Of a DNA stretch of 64,000 nt, positions 26,939-35,757 are shown in pieces; positions within the stretch are counted from its first letter, which is position 1, and the number at the start of each line of letters is the position of its first letter. The notes under the pieces are model-generated. The model was not told the origin of the DNA. It saw nothing but the letters and a program-made list of their open reading frames with translations, and searched no databases. Made by a program: the position numbers and the translations under genes. The stretch comes from Actinomycetota bacterium. Lineage in GTDB: Bacteria; Actinomycetota; Nitriliruptoria; Nitriliruptorales; JAHWKO01. The stretch is taken from positions 1 to 64,000 of the forward strand of contig JAHWKW010000005.1 of NCBI GenBank assembly GCA_019347675.1. Direction: 5' to 3'.

Positions 26939-27778
26939 TCACCCGGTGGCTCGTTCACTGCGGTGGATCCACGACACGAACAGTGACAGGCCGATCCCCA
27001 TGTAGATCATCCCCGCCGGTACCCACATCAGCACCCCCGCGAGTTGCTGGTCGGCCAAGGGATCCAGGCCCCACACCCCGGTCGTGGTCGTGTACGCGTC
27101 GTACCACGGCTCGGTCGCGAACGTGAGCAAGACGGAGAGCAGCACGCTCGCCATCGCGGTGCCGAAGATCAGCAGCAGCGCGAGACCTCCCGGGACGTTG
27201 CCCCCGCGGCCGCCGATCATCACCCGCCAGAGCAGGATCGCGGTCGCGAGGAAAGTCACGTGCTCGATCGCGTGCACGGCCCCGCTGCGCACGGCCGCGT
27301 CGTAGGCCGCGGCACTGTGCCACGTCCACAGTGTCGCAACATGCAGCAGCCAGACGGTCGCCGGGTTCGTCGGTAGAGCGGCGCGCGACGAACCGAGCCA
27401 CAGCCGCCGCAGGTGGCTAGGAGCACGCCGCACCAGGAGAGGGCTGCCTCGCAGCAGGCGGCTGCCCGGGGCGCTCGCGGCGAACAGCGGGGCAGCGACC
27501 AACACGATCAGCACGTGCTGCACCATGTGCGCCGAGGCCAGCGCTGCGGCCATGCGCTCCAGGGGGGAGACCAGCGCCACCGCGAGCACCGCAACCGCGC
27601 TCATGAACGCCCTCGCCCGCCAAACGTCGGCCGGTCGGCCACTGCCCACGGAACCCTTGCGGTGCAGCCAGACGGCGCCGACCAGCGCGAACAGCAGCAC
27701 CGGATGAAGGTGCCATGCTGTCCACACGTCGTGGGGAGCTGCAGGCTGCCCGGTGTGTGCGAGGAGGTTGTTCAACAT
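26939..27778 (-). CDS. ctaG: Caa3-type oxidase assembly factor CtaG
   Basis: 279 residues, a multi-pass membrane protein of the Caa3_CtaG family: HLHPVLLFALVGAVWLH, MVQHVLIVLVAAPLFAAS, LLHVATLWTWHSAAAYDAAV and AIEHVTFLATAILLWRVMIG. The periodic His residues in helices are typical. CtaG of this kind, first described in Bacillus, is needed for insertion of copper or maturation of caa3 oxidase. The start codon overlaps the upstream gene's stop by 7 bases, so it is in the oxidase operon. Confidence 0.88.
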   Translation of the reverse strand: MLNNLLAHTGQPAAPHDVWTAWHLHPVLLFALVGAVWLHRKGSVGSGRPADVWRARAFMSAVAVLAVALVSPLERMAAALASAHMVQHVLIVLVAAPLFAASAPGSRLLRGSPLLVRRAPSHLRRLWLGSSRAALPTNPATVWLLHVATLWTWHSAAAYDAAVRSGAVHAIEHVTFLATAILLWRVMIGGRGGNVPGGLALLLIFGTAMASVLLSVLLTFATEPWYDAYTTTTGVWGLDPLADQQLAGVLMWVPAGMIYMGIGLSLFVSWIHRSERATG

Positions 27779-28263
27779 GGACCGAGGACCATCGCCGGTG
27801 CCGCCGTGAAGGCCACCGCAACGATCGAGAAGAGGCTGAGCAGGAGACCCGCGAACGCCAACGATCCTCGCCGCCGATCGTCGTCGAGCTCGCCCGACAG
27901 CTCGGACGCGTCATCGGGGGCCCCCTTCAGGACGTCGACGCTCGCGCGCCACCGCCGCCACGCCCACCACGCGGCGGCCGCACACAGCGGCACGGCGATC
28001 ACGGTTGACACCCACGTCACGACCACCGGTACCGGCGGGTTGAACACCACGAGGCCGGGTCCACCGCCCGTGCATCCCGCCTCGGCGACGAGGTAGACGA
28101 CCATGAAATGGCTGAACCAGATGACCGGGCCGGCGAGCAACACGGCCCATGTGCGTCGGACCGACCGATCCGCGGACAGATCGACCGGCACGGGGGTGCC
28201 ACGGGTCGGTGACCGGGCTCCCGCCTGCGTCGAGTCGTCTGCGTGGTTCTCGGGCGGTGTCAT
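27772..28263 (-). CDS. Small membrane protein of the caa3 operon
   Basis: 163 residues with three hydrophobic segments: TWAVLLAGPVIWFSHFMVVY, VVVTWVSTVIAVPLCAAAAW and GSLAFAGLLLSLFSIVAVAF. Long acidic-basic loops lie between, and there is an N-terminal His/Asp-rich segment. Its start overlaps the ctaDE stop (ATGA) and its end overlaps ctaG, so it is co-transcribed and coupled with the oxidase. Small hydrophobic proteins in this place are often called subunit IV or assembly helpers; no specific family is recognised. Confidence 0.7.
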   Translation of the reverse strand: MTPPENHADDSTQAGARSPTRGTPVPVDLSADRSVRRTWAVLLAGPVIWFSHFMVVYLVAEAGCTGGGPGLVVFNPPVPVVVTWVSTVIAVPLCAAAAWWAWRRWRASVDVLKGAPDDASELSGELDDDRRRGSLAFAGLLLSLFSIVAVAFTAAPAMVLGPC

Positions 28264-30815
28264 GTCAGGTGCGGCCCGAGGTAGAGCGTGCCGAAGCCCA
28301 CGAGCCAGACGACGACCATGGCGACCCAGAACCGGGCGACGTTCGTGACCGGTGCGTACCGTCGGCTCGTGTAGATGCCGCGCACGGCCCAGTACAGCGT
28401 GGCCGCGACCATGATCACCGCCGCGGAGAAGACCGTCACGACGAAGCCGGTCACCGTGAAGAAGATGGATCCGTAGGCGTGGTCGCGCAGGCCGAAGCCG
28501 ACACGCGAGATGTCCCAGATCTGTACGGACGCCGCTGCGATCGCCAGCGCCAGCCCGGTGGCCAGACGCGCCATGAACGCCGACTGCTCGCTGCGGGCCA
28601 AACGACGGACCGCCGCCTGGACAGCGCCTGCGCTGCTGAGGACCAGCGCCGCCGCGACGATCGGCCAGGTGAGCGAGGGAGCGGTGACGCCGTCCGGTGG
28701 CCAGTCCGGGTTCTCGAGCCGGAGGTAAAAGTAGCTCAACAGCAGGCTCGCGAACGCGATGGCGACGAAGAGGATGGCGAGGCCCATACCCCACCGGGCG
28801 ATGACGACGCTGCCACCGGCGTTCACCGCGACGTCGTGCTGTCGTTCGAACTCCGATTCGTCTTCAACGGTCATCGGCGGTTCCGACGGCCAGTTCCAGC
28901 CGATCGCGGCGATGACGACGATCGCTGCGGCGAACGCGGCGCCCCAACGCAGCTTGACGAGTTCGCTGAGGAAGATGAGCGCGACGCCTCCGCCCGCGAT
29001 GAGCGGCCACAGCGACGGGTCGGAGACGCGGAACACCTCCTGCGGTCGGGCGTCGGCGGTCCCCACGACGACCGCTGCTCGCCACCTCAACGGCCATTGG
29101 GATAGGGCGTGGACGAAGCGTTCGAGGCGTTCCTCGCCGCGATCGAGCTCCCGCTGCTCCCACAGCGGGTGACGGCTGCGGACGATCGGGACGACCGACC
29201 AGCCGTGCTCGAGTGGCGGTGACCGGACCGCCCACTCCAACGTGTCGGCGCCCCAGGGGTTGTGGCCGGCGGGTTCGTCACGGCGCCAGCTGAGTACCAG
29301 GTTGAGGATGAAGACGCCGATGCCGGCGAAGGTGATCAGGACACCGATGGAGGCGATGAGGTTGGGGATCTCCCAGCCCAGCCCGCTGTCGTACGTGTAG
29401 ACCCGCCGCGGCATCCCCATCAGCCCCACACGGTGCATCGGCCAGAACGTGACGTTGACGCCGACGAAGAGCAGCCAGAAGTTCCAGCGGCCGAGTCGGT
29501 CGTCGAGCATCTTGCCGGTCAGTTTCGGCCACCAGTAGTAGACGCCTGCGAAGATGGGGAACGCGACACCGCCGATCAGGACGTAGTGCAGGTGCCCGAC
29601 GACGAAGTACGTGTCGTGCGCCTGGAGGTCGAACGGAACAGCGGCCACCATCACGCCGGTGATACCGCCGATGACGAAGATCACCAGGAAGCCGAGGACG
29701 AACAGGAACGGTGTTTCCCAGACCGGCCGGCCGGCCCAGATGGTGGCGAGCCAGGAGAAGATCTGGACACCGGCCGGTATCGCGATCGCCATGCTTGCGG
29801 CGGCGAAGAAGCTGAGGACCAAGGGTGACAGGCCACTGGTGAACATGTGATGTGCCCACAGCGCGAACGACAGGAAGCCGATCGCGATCATCGCGGCGAC
29901 GAGCCAGGTGTAGCCGACGATCCGGTGCCTCGTGAAGGCCGGCAGGACCATCGAGACGATCCCCGTTGCGGGGAGGAACTGGATGTACACCTCCGGGTGA
30001 CCGAAGATCCAGAACAGGTGCTGCCAGAGCAGCGAGCTGCCGCCCTGCTCGACGTCGAAGAACTGGGTGCCGAAGCCGCGGTCGAGCTCGAGCAGCAGGC
30101 TGCCGATGATCAGCGGCGTGAACGCGAACAGGATCATGAACGAGGTCACGAGCATCGCCCACGCGAACAGCGGCAGCCGGCTGATCGTCATCCCCGGCGC
30201 CCGCATCTTGCAGATGCCGATGATGATCTCGACCGCGGCCGCGATCGCCCCGACCTCGGCGACCCCCAACCCGAGCACCCAGAAGTCCATCGCGAGACCG
30301 GGCGAGAACTCCGGACCGCTGAGTGGGGTGTAGGCGAACCAACCGTTGTCGGGGACGAGCTGGAACAACGTGCTGCTGTAGTACATCAAGCCGCCGAAGA
30401 GGAACGTCCAGTACGCGAACGCCCCGAGCCGCGGGAACGGCATCTCGCGCGTCCCGAGCATGAGCGGGAGCAGCAGGATCGCGAACCCCTCGAAGATCGG
30501 CAGGATGACCAGGAACATCGTCACGGTGCCGTGGTTGGTGAACAGCTCGTTGTACAGCTGGGGACTCACGAGCGAGTTGTTGGGTACAGCCAGCTGCGCA
30601 CGCATGACCAACGAGTCGAAGCTGCCGCCGAGCAGCAGGAAGAAGAACCCGGTCAGCATCAGCCGGGAGCCGATCTTGTCGTTCTGCACGCCCGTGAGCT
30701 GACCCCAGATGCCGGGCGGGTCGGCCCAGAGGCGATCGAGCTCCTCGTCGGTGCGTGGCTCGTCGACGACCGGCATCTCGGATGTCGGCGGTGGTGCTCC
30801 GGAGGTTGCGCTCAT
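28260..30815 (-). CDS. ctaD: Cytochrome c oxidase subunit I-III fusion
   Basis: 851 residues from the ATG at 30815. The first 560 or so residues are subunit I: heme-ligand region NELFTNHGTVTMF, the CuB site FGHPEVYIQFLPATG with Tyr and Glu (A1-type D-channel Glu), WAHHMFTSG, and the heme a3/a ligands HDTYFVVGHLHYVLIGG. From about residue 630 a five- or six-helix subunit III-like segment follows (FLSELVKLRWGAAFAAAIVV, AILFVAIAFASLLLSYFYLR, LYWAVRGIYTSRR). A fused I+III is known from several caa3 oxidases. It performs proton-pumping O2 reduction. Its start overlaps the ctaC stop by 4 bases. Confidence 0.93.
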   Translation of the reverse strand: MSATSGAPPPTSEMPVVDEPRTDEELDRLWADPPGIWGQLTGVQNDKIGSRLMLTGFFFLLLGGSFDSLVMRAQLAVPNNSLVSPQLYNELFTNHGTVTMFLVILPIFEGFAILLLPLMLGTREMPFPRLGAFAYWTFLFGGLMYYSSTLFQLVPDNGWFAYTPLSGPEFSPGLAMDFWVLGLGVAEVGAIAAAVEIIIGICKMRAPGMTISRLPLFAWAMLVTSFMILFAFTPLIIGSLLLELDRGFGTQFFDVEQGGSSLLWQHLFWIFGHPEVYIQFLPATGIVSMVLPAFTRHRIVGYTWLVAAMIAIGFLSFALWAHHMFTSGLSPLVLSFFAAASMAIAIPAGVQIFSWLATIWAGRPVWETPFLFVLGFLVIFVIGGITGVMVAAVPFDLQAHDTYFVVGHLHYVLIGGVAFPIFAGVYYWWPKLTGKMLDDRLGRWNFWLLFVGVNVTFWPMHRVGLMGMPRRVYTYDSGLGWEIPNLIASIGVLITFAGIGVFILNLVLSWRRDEPAGHNPWGADTLEWAVRSPPLEHGWSVVPIVRSRHPLWEQRELDRGEERLERFVHALSQWPLRWRAAVVVGTADARPQEVFRVSDPSLWPLIAGGGVALIFLSELVKLRWGAAFAAAIVVIAAIGWNWPSEPPMTVEDESEFERQHDVAVNAGGSVVIARWGMGLAILFVAIAFASLLLSYFYLRLENPDWPPDGVTAPSLTWPIVAAALVLSSAGAVQAAVRRLARSEQSAFMARLATGLALAIAAASVQIWDISRVGFGLRDHAYGSIFFTVTGFVVTVFSAAVIMVAATLYWAVRGIYTSRRYAPVTNVARFWVAMVVVWLVGFGTLYLGPHLT

Positions 30816-31849
30816 CGGGTGGCGGTCAGGTAGGTGATGAGCGCGTCGAGCTGTTCGTCGCTCAACGCGGTACCGGGCATCGCGACGCCCTCTTTGATGG
30901 CGTGCGGATCGGTGATCCATCGCGCGAGGTTCTCGCGGGTGTTCGGCAGCGTGGCGGCTCCCAGCGTCCGCCTCAGTGGCAGGTCGGTCAGGTCCGGAGC
31001 CGGCGTCCCGCCACCCGACGCGCCGCGCAGCGCATGGCAGTTGACACAGCCAGCGCCGACGAAGACCTGGCGGCCCCCTCGCGCGTCCGCAGTGGTCGGT
31101 TCAGTGAACGTCTGCTGGCTCGAGATCCACGATCGGAAGCTGTCGGCATCCTCCGCAACGACGACCAGACCCATCTTGGTGTGTTGCAGGCCGCAGAACT
31201 CGGCGCACCTGCTGCGGAACTCGCCCGGCACGTCCGCTCGCACGACCAGGGTGTTGGTGCGGTCCGGCATCATGTCGAGTTTCCCGCCGAGCTCCGGCAC
31301 CCAGAAGCTGTGGATGACATCGGCAGATGTGAGGCTGATGGCGATGTCGCGTCCGACCGGCAGGTGCAACTCGTTCGCTGTCACGACGCCTTCCCCCGGA
31401 TAACGGATCTCGTACCAGAACTGGTGCCCGGTCATCTCGATCTTGAGCGCGTCGGCGGGTGCGCTCGACGGGACATCGGCCATCGTCTGCAGCGTGGCGG
31501 CGAACACGACGACGATGATGACCGCCGGCATCGCGACGCCGCCCACGCCGATCCAGCGAGTGACCAGCTGCCTGTGGCGTGCCATGTCGGGTGCGTCGTC
31601 GGACGCCTGGCGACCGAGACCCGCCAGCAGCAGCGCAGCGAAGATGACGAAGACGACCACGCCGAGCGCGAGCATCAACCACCAGAGGTCAGCGATCGCC
31701 TCCGCCACGGGACCCCGCGGATCCAGCGCGCCTGCGCCGGCCGGCGCCATCGCCGTCTCGAACTCGCCCCATGTCCGCAAGAGACCATCCTCCCGCCGGA
31801 CGCGACACCCCCCAGCCAGCGCTGGAGCGTCCCCGATCCATCGCCGCAC
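30812..31849 (-). CDS. ctaC: Cytochrome c oxidase subunit II with fused cytochrome c (caa3 type)
   Basis: 345 residues as drawn; the ATG at 31750 (312 residues) is possible. Two membrane helices (WWLMLALGVVVFVIFAALLL; VGGVAMPAVIIVVVFAATL) precede the cupredoxin domain with the CuA ligands CAEFCGLQHTKMG (Cys, Cys, His, Met), WYEIRYPGEGVVTANELHLP and HSFWVPELGGKLDM. A C-terminal cytochrome c domain has heme site CVNCHALRG and a later Met in GVAMPGTALSDEQLDALI. This arrangement defines a caa3 oxidase that accepts electrons directly into its own cytochrome. The predicted N-terminus lacks a good signal sequence. Confidence 0.92.
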   Translation of the reverse strand: MRRWIGDAPALAGGCRVRREDGLLRTWGEFETAMAPAGAGALDPRGPVAEAIADLWWLMLALGVVVFVIFAALLLAGLGRQASDDAPDMARHRQLVTRWIGVGGVAMPAVIIVVVFAATLQTMADVPSSAPADALKIEMTGHQFWYEIRYPGEGVVTANELHLPVGRDIAISLTSADVIHSFWVPELGGKLDMMPDRTNTLVVRADVPGEFRSRCAEFCGLQHTKMGLVVVAEDADSFRSWISSQQTFTEPTTADARGGRQVFVGAGCVNCHALRGASGGGTPAPDLTDLPLRRTLGAATLPNTRENLARWITDPHAIKEGVAMPGTALSDEQLDALITYLTATR

Positions 31850-31917
31850 GCTAGCTGGCTGTCACGCCCGCTCGTCGTCGATCCCGACGAGCGACGCCGG
31901 CGCCGCGGAGCCGGCGC

Positions 31918-33039
31918 TCAGCCCGGGGTGGGGAGCAGGGGGAGGTCGAAGTGGAACGCGGTGCCGCCGTCGATCCCGTCATCGATGCGGATGTGGCCCC
32001 GGTGGCGCATCACGATCCGTCGGCAGGTGGCCAGCCCGACGCCCGTGCCGGGGCGGTCAGTGTCGCCCCGTGCGAACAGGTCGAACAGCCGCTGACGGTC
32101 GTGGGCGGCGATCCCCATGCCGTTGTCGGCCACGGTGATGTGCACGCGACCGCCGTCGACCACCGCGCGGACGCGCATCCGTAGCGGTCGGTCGAGGCGG
32201 CGGAACTTCACGGCGTTCTCGACGAGGTTCTGGAACAGCTGAACGAGCTCCACCTCGCTGACCATGACGGCCGGCAGCTCGTCGACCTGCAACTCCGCGT
32301 CAACTTCGACCAGCCTGGCGTCCAGTCTCGCGCGGACCTCGGCGAGGGCACGGTTGAGTTCCACCGGGGTGTGGGGTGGGTGGGCGCTGCCGAACCGGGC
32401 GACCGCGAGGATCGCCTCGACCTGCTGGTGCAGCTGGTCGGCGTTCCGGACGATCGCCTCGACCAGCGCGCGGGAGTCCTCGTCGAGGTCGCTGTCGGCG
32501 AGCAGACCGGCCAGACCGGCGATCACCGCGAGCGGCGTACGCAGGTCGTGGGACACCACAGACGCGAACCGGTCGAGCTCCTCGTTGGACGACGCCAGCG
32601 CTGTGTTCGCCTCGCCCAGCGCGCGAAGGGCGACCCGCAGACGCTGCTTGGTGTGCTCCAGTCGGTGGATGTCGACCGTTCGGGTCAACTCCGCGAAGGC
32701 CCGGGTCGTGTCGCGGCGCGGAGCGAACCGGATGACCGCGGACTCGCGGCCAGGTAGGCGCGCACCGTCACCGCGGTGGGCGACGCCCCCGAAGCTCAGC
32801 GCGCCCGGCACAGGAGAGCTGCTTGCGAACCAGCTGGCGACCCGCCGCTCGACCGTGTCGGGGTCGTCGTCAGCGAGCGCCTCCAGCGAATCTCCGCCCC
32901 GCTGCGCCCGGACCTCGCGGTCGAACCGGCGGCTCGTCGCGATCAACTTGCCGGCGCGGTCGATCAGCGCGGCCGGCTGCCCCAGTGCGTCGGCGATCGC
33001 AGCGAACGACGCGACGACCGCGACGTCGTCGTCGCTCAT
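31918..33039 (-). CDS. Sensor histidine kinase, soluble PAS-like sensor
   Basis: 373 residues. An N-terminal PAS-like region ([20 protein letters not shown]) without membrane helices is followed by a coiled coil ([30 protein letters not shown]), the H-box [20 protein letters not shown] and HATPase_c motifs: N-box LVENAVKF, G1 [16 protein letters not shown]2 [13 protein letters not shown]. It should autophosphorylate on the His of SHDLRTP. There is no response regulator next to it. The start overlaps by 4 bases the stop of a methanogen-output-domain gene, so the two are translated together and probably form one signalling route. Confidence 0.88.
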   Translation of the reverse strand: MSDDDVAVVASFAAIADALGQPAALIDRAGKLIATSRRFDREVRAQRGGDSLEALADDDPDTVERRVASWFASSSPVPGALSFGGVAHRGDGARLPGRESAVIRFAPRRDTTRAFAELTRTVDIHRLEHTKQRLRVALRALGEANTALASSNEELDRFASVVSHDLRTPLAVIAGLAGLLADSDLDEDSRALVEAIVRNADQLHQQVEAILAVARFGSAHPPHTPVELNRALAEVRARLDARLVEVDAELQVDELPAVMVSEVELVQLFQNLVENAVKFRRLDRPLRMRVRAVVDGGRVHITVADNGMGIAAHDRQRLFDLFARGDTDRPGTGVGLATCRRIVMRHRGHIRIDDGIDGGTAFHFDLPLLPTPG

Positions 33040-33638
33040 GAAGTGTCCAGACCCACACGAGCAACCGGGAAGTACTCGCGGCCCTCGGCCATCTCCGCGT
33101 CATCGGTCTCACGGAGGTACACGACGACACGGCATCCGGCGTCACCCCGTGCGATGGCCTCCTGTAGATCGACCTTGGCGTAGCCGAGGTTCTCCGCGGC
33201 GATCGCGCCGAACACGTTCGACGTCATCATGCACAGCGAGGGCCGTCCGTGGACCTTGTCCCCGAAGGGGCACGCACGGTTTCCGAGGACGATCCGGTCG
33301 TCGTCCTGCGAGATGACGAAGAAATCGCCCTGGATGCGGCGCTTGAGGTCGACGAGCACAGCGGCGACCTGTTCACGGTCCAGGCGTGCCACGCCCAGCG
33401 CTCGCCGGTAGTCAGCGTCGAGCTCACGACCCATCGTGCCACCGACGACGCTCACGAACCCGGACGCATCGTCCAGGCCGACGACGTCCTGCAACGCCCC
33501 CGTGAGATGACGAAGGAGGCTTCGCATGAAGCCGTCGCGCTCCAGGGTGATCGCTGCGGCATCGAGCGGACGGGCGCCCGCCTCGATGCCCGCCGGTTCG
33601 CGATCTCGACTTTCCGGATCGGGCGATGACGGGCCCAC
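33036..33638 (-). CDS. MetOD1 (methanogen output domain 1) protein
   Basis: 200 residues from a GTG at 33638 with GGGGAGG upstream. Key segments are [60 protein letters not shown], and a cysteine-containing core [20 protein letters not shown]. The domain is best known as an output or sensor module attached to histidine kinases, response regulators or phosphatase-like proteins; a metal or cluster role for the Cys residues is not proved. Here it stands alone and is coupled (ATGA) to a histidine kinase. It is divergent from the selenoprotein-like peroxiredoxin 165 bp away. Confidence 0.75.
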   Translation of the reverse strand: MGPSSPDPESRDREPAGIEAGARPLDAAAITLERDGFMRSLLRHLTGALQDVVGLDDASGFVSVVGGTMGRELDADYRRALGVARLDREQVAAVLVDLKRRIQGDFFVISQDDDRIVLGNRACPFGDKVHGRPSLCMMTSNVFGAIAAENLGYAKVDLQEAIARGDAGCRVVVYLRETDDAEMAEGREYFPVARVGLDTS

Positions 33639-33803
33639 CGATGACCTCCCCGTCGGGGACTCCAGGAGGATACTCCCGATCCTCCCGTCGGTTCGGTGAC
33701 AGTCCATGCAGACGACCACGGCGGCTGGTTGACGGCGGGCGTCGCCTGGTGGAAGCTGGAAGGTGGCGCAAGGGACCCCGCAGCCAACGAGACGGGAGCT
33801 GCC

Positions 33804-34490
33804 GTGACGGTGCCTGACTTCGCGCTCACCGACCAGGCCGGCCAACCCTGGACGCTGTCGGAGCACCGCGGGGACGTGGTGGTCATGGTGTTCTACCGTG
33901 GCGACTGGTGACCGTTCTGCAACGGGCAGCTCGCCGGTCTGGCTGAGCATCACGGGGATCTGACCGACGCTGGGGCCCGCGTGGTGGCGATCAGCGTGGA
34001 TGAGCCGACCACCAACGCCGCGCTTGTGGACAAGCTCGACCTTCCTTTCCCGATCTTGAGCGACCCCGACGGCGAGGGGGTCATCCGACCCTACGGGCTG
34101 TGGCACGAGGACAAGGGCGTGGCTCGGCCAGCGGTCGTGGTGGTGGGTCCCGACGGTGAGGAGCTGCTCCGCCAGGTTGGTGGGGAGTTCTCGGACCGCT
34201 TGAGCGAAGCGGAGCTGGTCGAGCGGGTCCGGGCCTTCGCCGAGGACCGCGACGTGCAGCCGGTCGACCAGCCACCTCCGGCGAGCGAGGAGCCCGATCC
34301 CAGCGACGGCGCGTTCCCCCCCGATGCCATGACGCCGTACTTCAAAGGCGTGAAGTTCGCCGCGATCGCCCTCGGGATGCGCGCGCCGCAGGCCAAGGAA
34401 CAGGCCGACGCCCTGCGGGCGGAGGCGGAGCGCTACCTCGAGGCGACCCGCCACCGCACGGAAAGCGCTCGACGAGAAACAGGCGAGTAG
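33804..34490 (+). CDS. Peroxiredoxin-like protein with in-frame UGA at the catalytic Cys (putative selenoprotein)
   Basis: 228 residues if the UGA at 33909-33911 is read as selenocysteine. The GTG at 33804 follows GGGAG. The thioredoxin fold begins [20 protein letters not shown], then [14 protein letters not shown]36[13 protein letters not shown]. In relatives the motif is YRGDWCPFC, so UGA replaces the peroxidatic Cys and Cys39 is the resolving partner (UxxC). The frame resumes without other defect through [20 protein letters not shown] and [20 protein letters not shown] to 34490, with an extra C-terminal extension ending [15 protein letters not shown] and a charged helix. Without Sec insertion only 35 residues would be made. 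It probably reduces peroxides or disulfides in the cytoplasm. Convergent with senB. Confidence 0.75.
33929..33948 (+). promoter_or_regulatory. SECIS-like hairpin after UGA
   Basis: Bases 33929-33948 can fold as GCUC-GCC-[GGUCU]-GGC-(bulged U)-GAGC, seven paired bases with a 5-base apical loop. The loop GGUCU is that of the E. coli fdhF SECIS. Its first G is 25 nt after the last base of the UGA, within the range reported for bacterial SECIS elements (about 16-37 nt). Unlike fdhF, the bulged U is on the 3' strand. Folding was done by eye. Confidence 0.6.
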
Positions 34491-34556
34491 TCTCGCCATG
34501 TCACCGGGTCCGACAGGGCCCGCTGCCGCGTGCCACCTCTGTCGCCGTTGCGATCG

Positions 34557-35507
34557 TCAGAGGCTGGCGAGGAGCTGCTGCCAGCTTGCGCGCTCCGTCG
34601 CGGGGTCGACCAGCGGGGCGAGTCGGGCGCACGCGTGGCGCAGCGACCGCTGCAGATCGGCGTCGGTCTCGACGCGGTACAGGATCGCCGCGAGGTCGGC
34701 GGTGTCGCCTGGGGTGAAGTACCCGGGGTAGTCCTCTCCGAGGATGCCCACCGACCCGGGGATCCGCGACGCGATGATCGGGACCCGGCAGGCAAGTGCT
34801 TCGGAGACGACGTTGGCACCGCCCTCGGAGGTCGATGAGAGCACCATGCACCGCGAGCGGGCCAGGATCTGAAGCGCGTGCCGGCGCGGCAGTTCGCCGA
34901 GCCAGGCGTAGCGCGGGTTGGTCGCCATCTCCTCCTTGGCGGCGCGGCCCAGCTCCTCGTCGAGCACCCCACCGGCGTGCACGACCCGTATCCGTGATCG
35001 GGCCGGCAGCAGCCGGGCGGCGCGCCCGGTGCGCAGCGGGTCCTTGACCTTGCGCAGGTGGGCCAGGACCGACACCTCGAACAGGTCCGGAAGCGGGCGG
35101 CGCGGACCCGGCGGTGGGACGGCGGACTGCACCACGACCTGAGCGCGGGGTTGCAGCTGCGCCGGTAGTTGTTGGACAGCGAGGGGCTGCAGGACCACGT
35201 AGCGGTCGGCGAGTTCCAGCGACCGGCGCGCCTCCGCGTCGGTGTGGATGTCGCGGTAGACGTCGGTGCCGGTCAGGGCCAGCACGATCGGCCGCTGGGG
35301 ATGGCGCTCGTGGAAGCGGGCGATCGATGTTGCGCTACGGCGGGCGTGAAGGGCGACCAGGACATCACAGGGCTCGTCGTCGTACGACTCGCCCACCTGC
35401 ACGCGGTGACCCAGGTCGCGCAGGATCCGTGCCCACCGTTGGGCGGTGACGCGGTTGCCCCGCGTCGACTGTGGCGGGGCGGGAGTGACGACACAGATCC
35501 TGTGCAC
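34557..35507 (-). CDS. senB: Selenosugar synthase SenB family glycosyltransferase (TIGR04348)
   Basis: 316 residues from the ATG at 35507. It is a GT-B glycosyltransferase of the TIGR04348 branch: ICVVTPAPPQSTRGNRVTAQ at the N-terminus, VALHARRSATSIARFHERHP, LALTGTDVYRDIHTDAEARR, HAGGVLDEELGRAAKEEM and SEGGANVVSEALACRVPIIA near the C-terminus. These segments match the diagnostic pattern of SenB, which makes a selenosugar from selenophosphate and a UDP-sugar in selenoneine synthesis. senA (EgtB-like) and senC (SelD-like) are not in the window. It is convergent with the UGA-containing peroxiredoxin, 66 bp apart, which supports a selenium-related neighbourhood. Confidence 0.85.
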   Translation of the reverse strand: MHRICVVTPAPPQSTRGNRVTAQRWARILRDLGHRVQVGESYDDEPCDVLVALHARRSATSIARFHERHPQRPIVLALTGTDVYRDIHTDAEARRSLELADRYVVLQPLAVQQLPAQLQPRAQVVVQSAVPPPGPRRPLPDLFEVSVLAHLRKVKDPLRTGRAARLLPARSRIRVVHAGGVLDEELGRAAKEEMATNPRYAWLGELPRRHALQILARSRCMVLSSTSEGGANVVSEALACRVPIIASRIPGSVGILGEDYPGYFTPGDTADLAAILYRVETDADLQRSLRHACARLAPLVDPATERASWQQLLASL

Positions 35508-35757
35508 GGGCAGGCATCCTCATGGCAGGTCACGGCTTTGCGCCAGCAGTGTCGTGGTCGGAACCAGCGACGAGGTCGCCGACCGCGCACGAAGGTCCGG
35601 GTACGACTGCACCTTGTTCGATCGCGGATCCGCGCAACCCCGTTGACGCGAGATCGACGAACCGCCAACTTCACGAGCGTGTCGGAGACTACCGGCAACC
35701 CATGGGAAGAAAGGGCGCGCTCGCGGGTTGCCCTGACAGAACGAAGGAGTCGCCACA

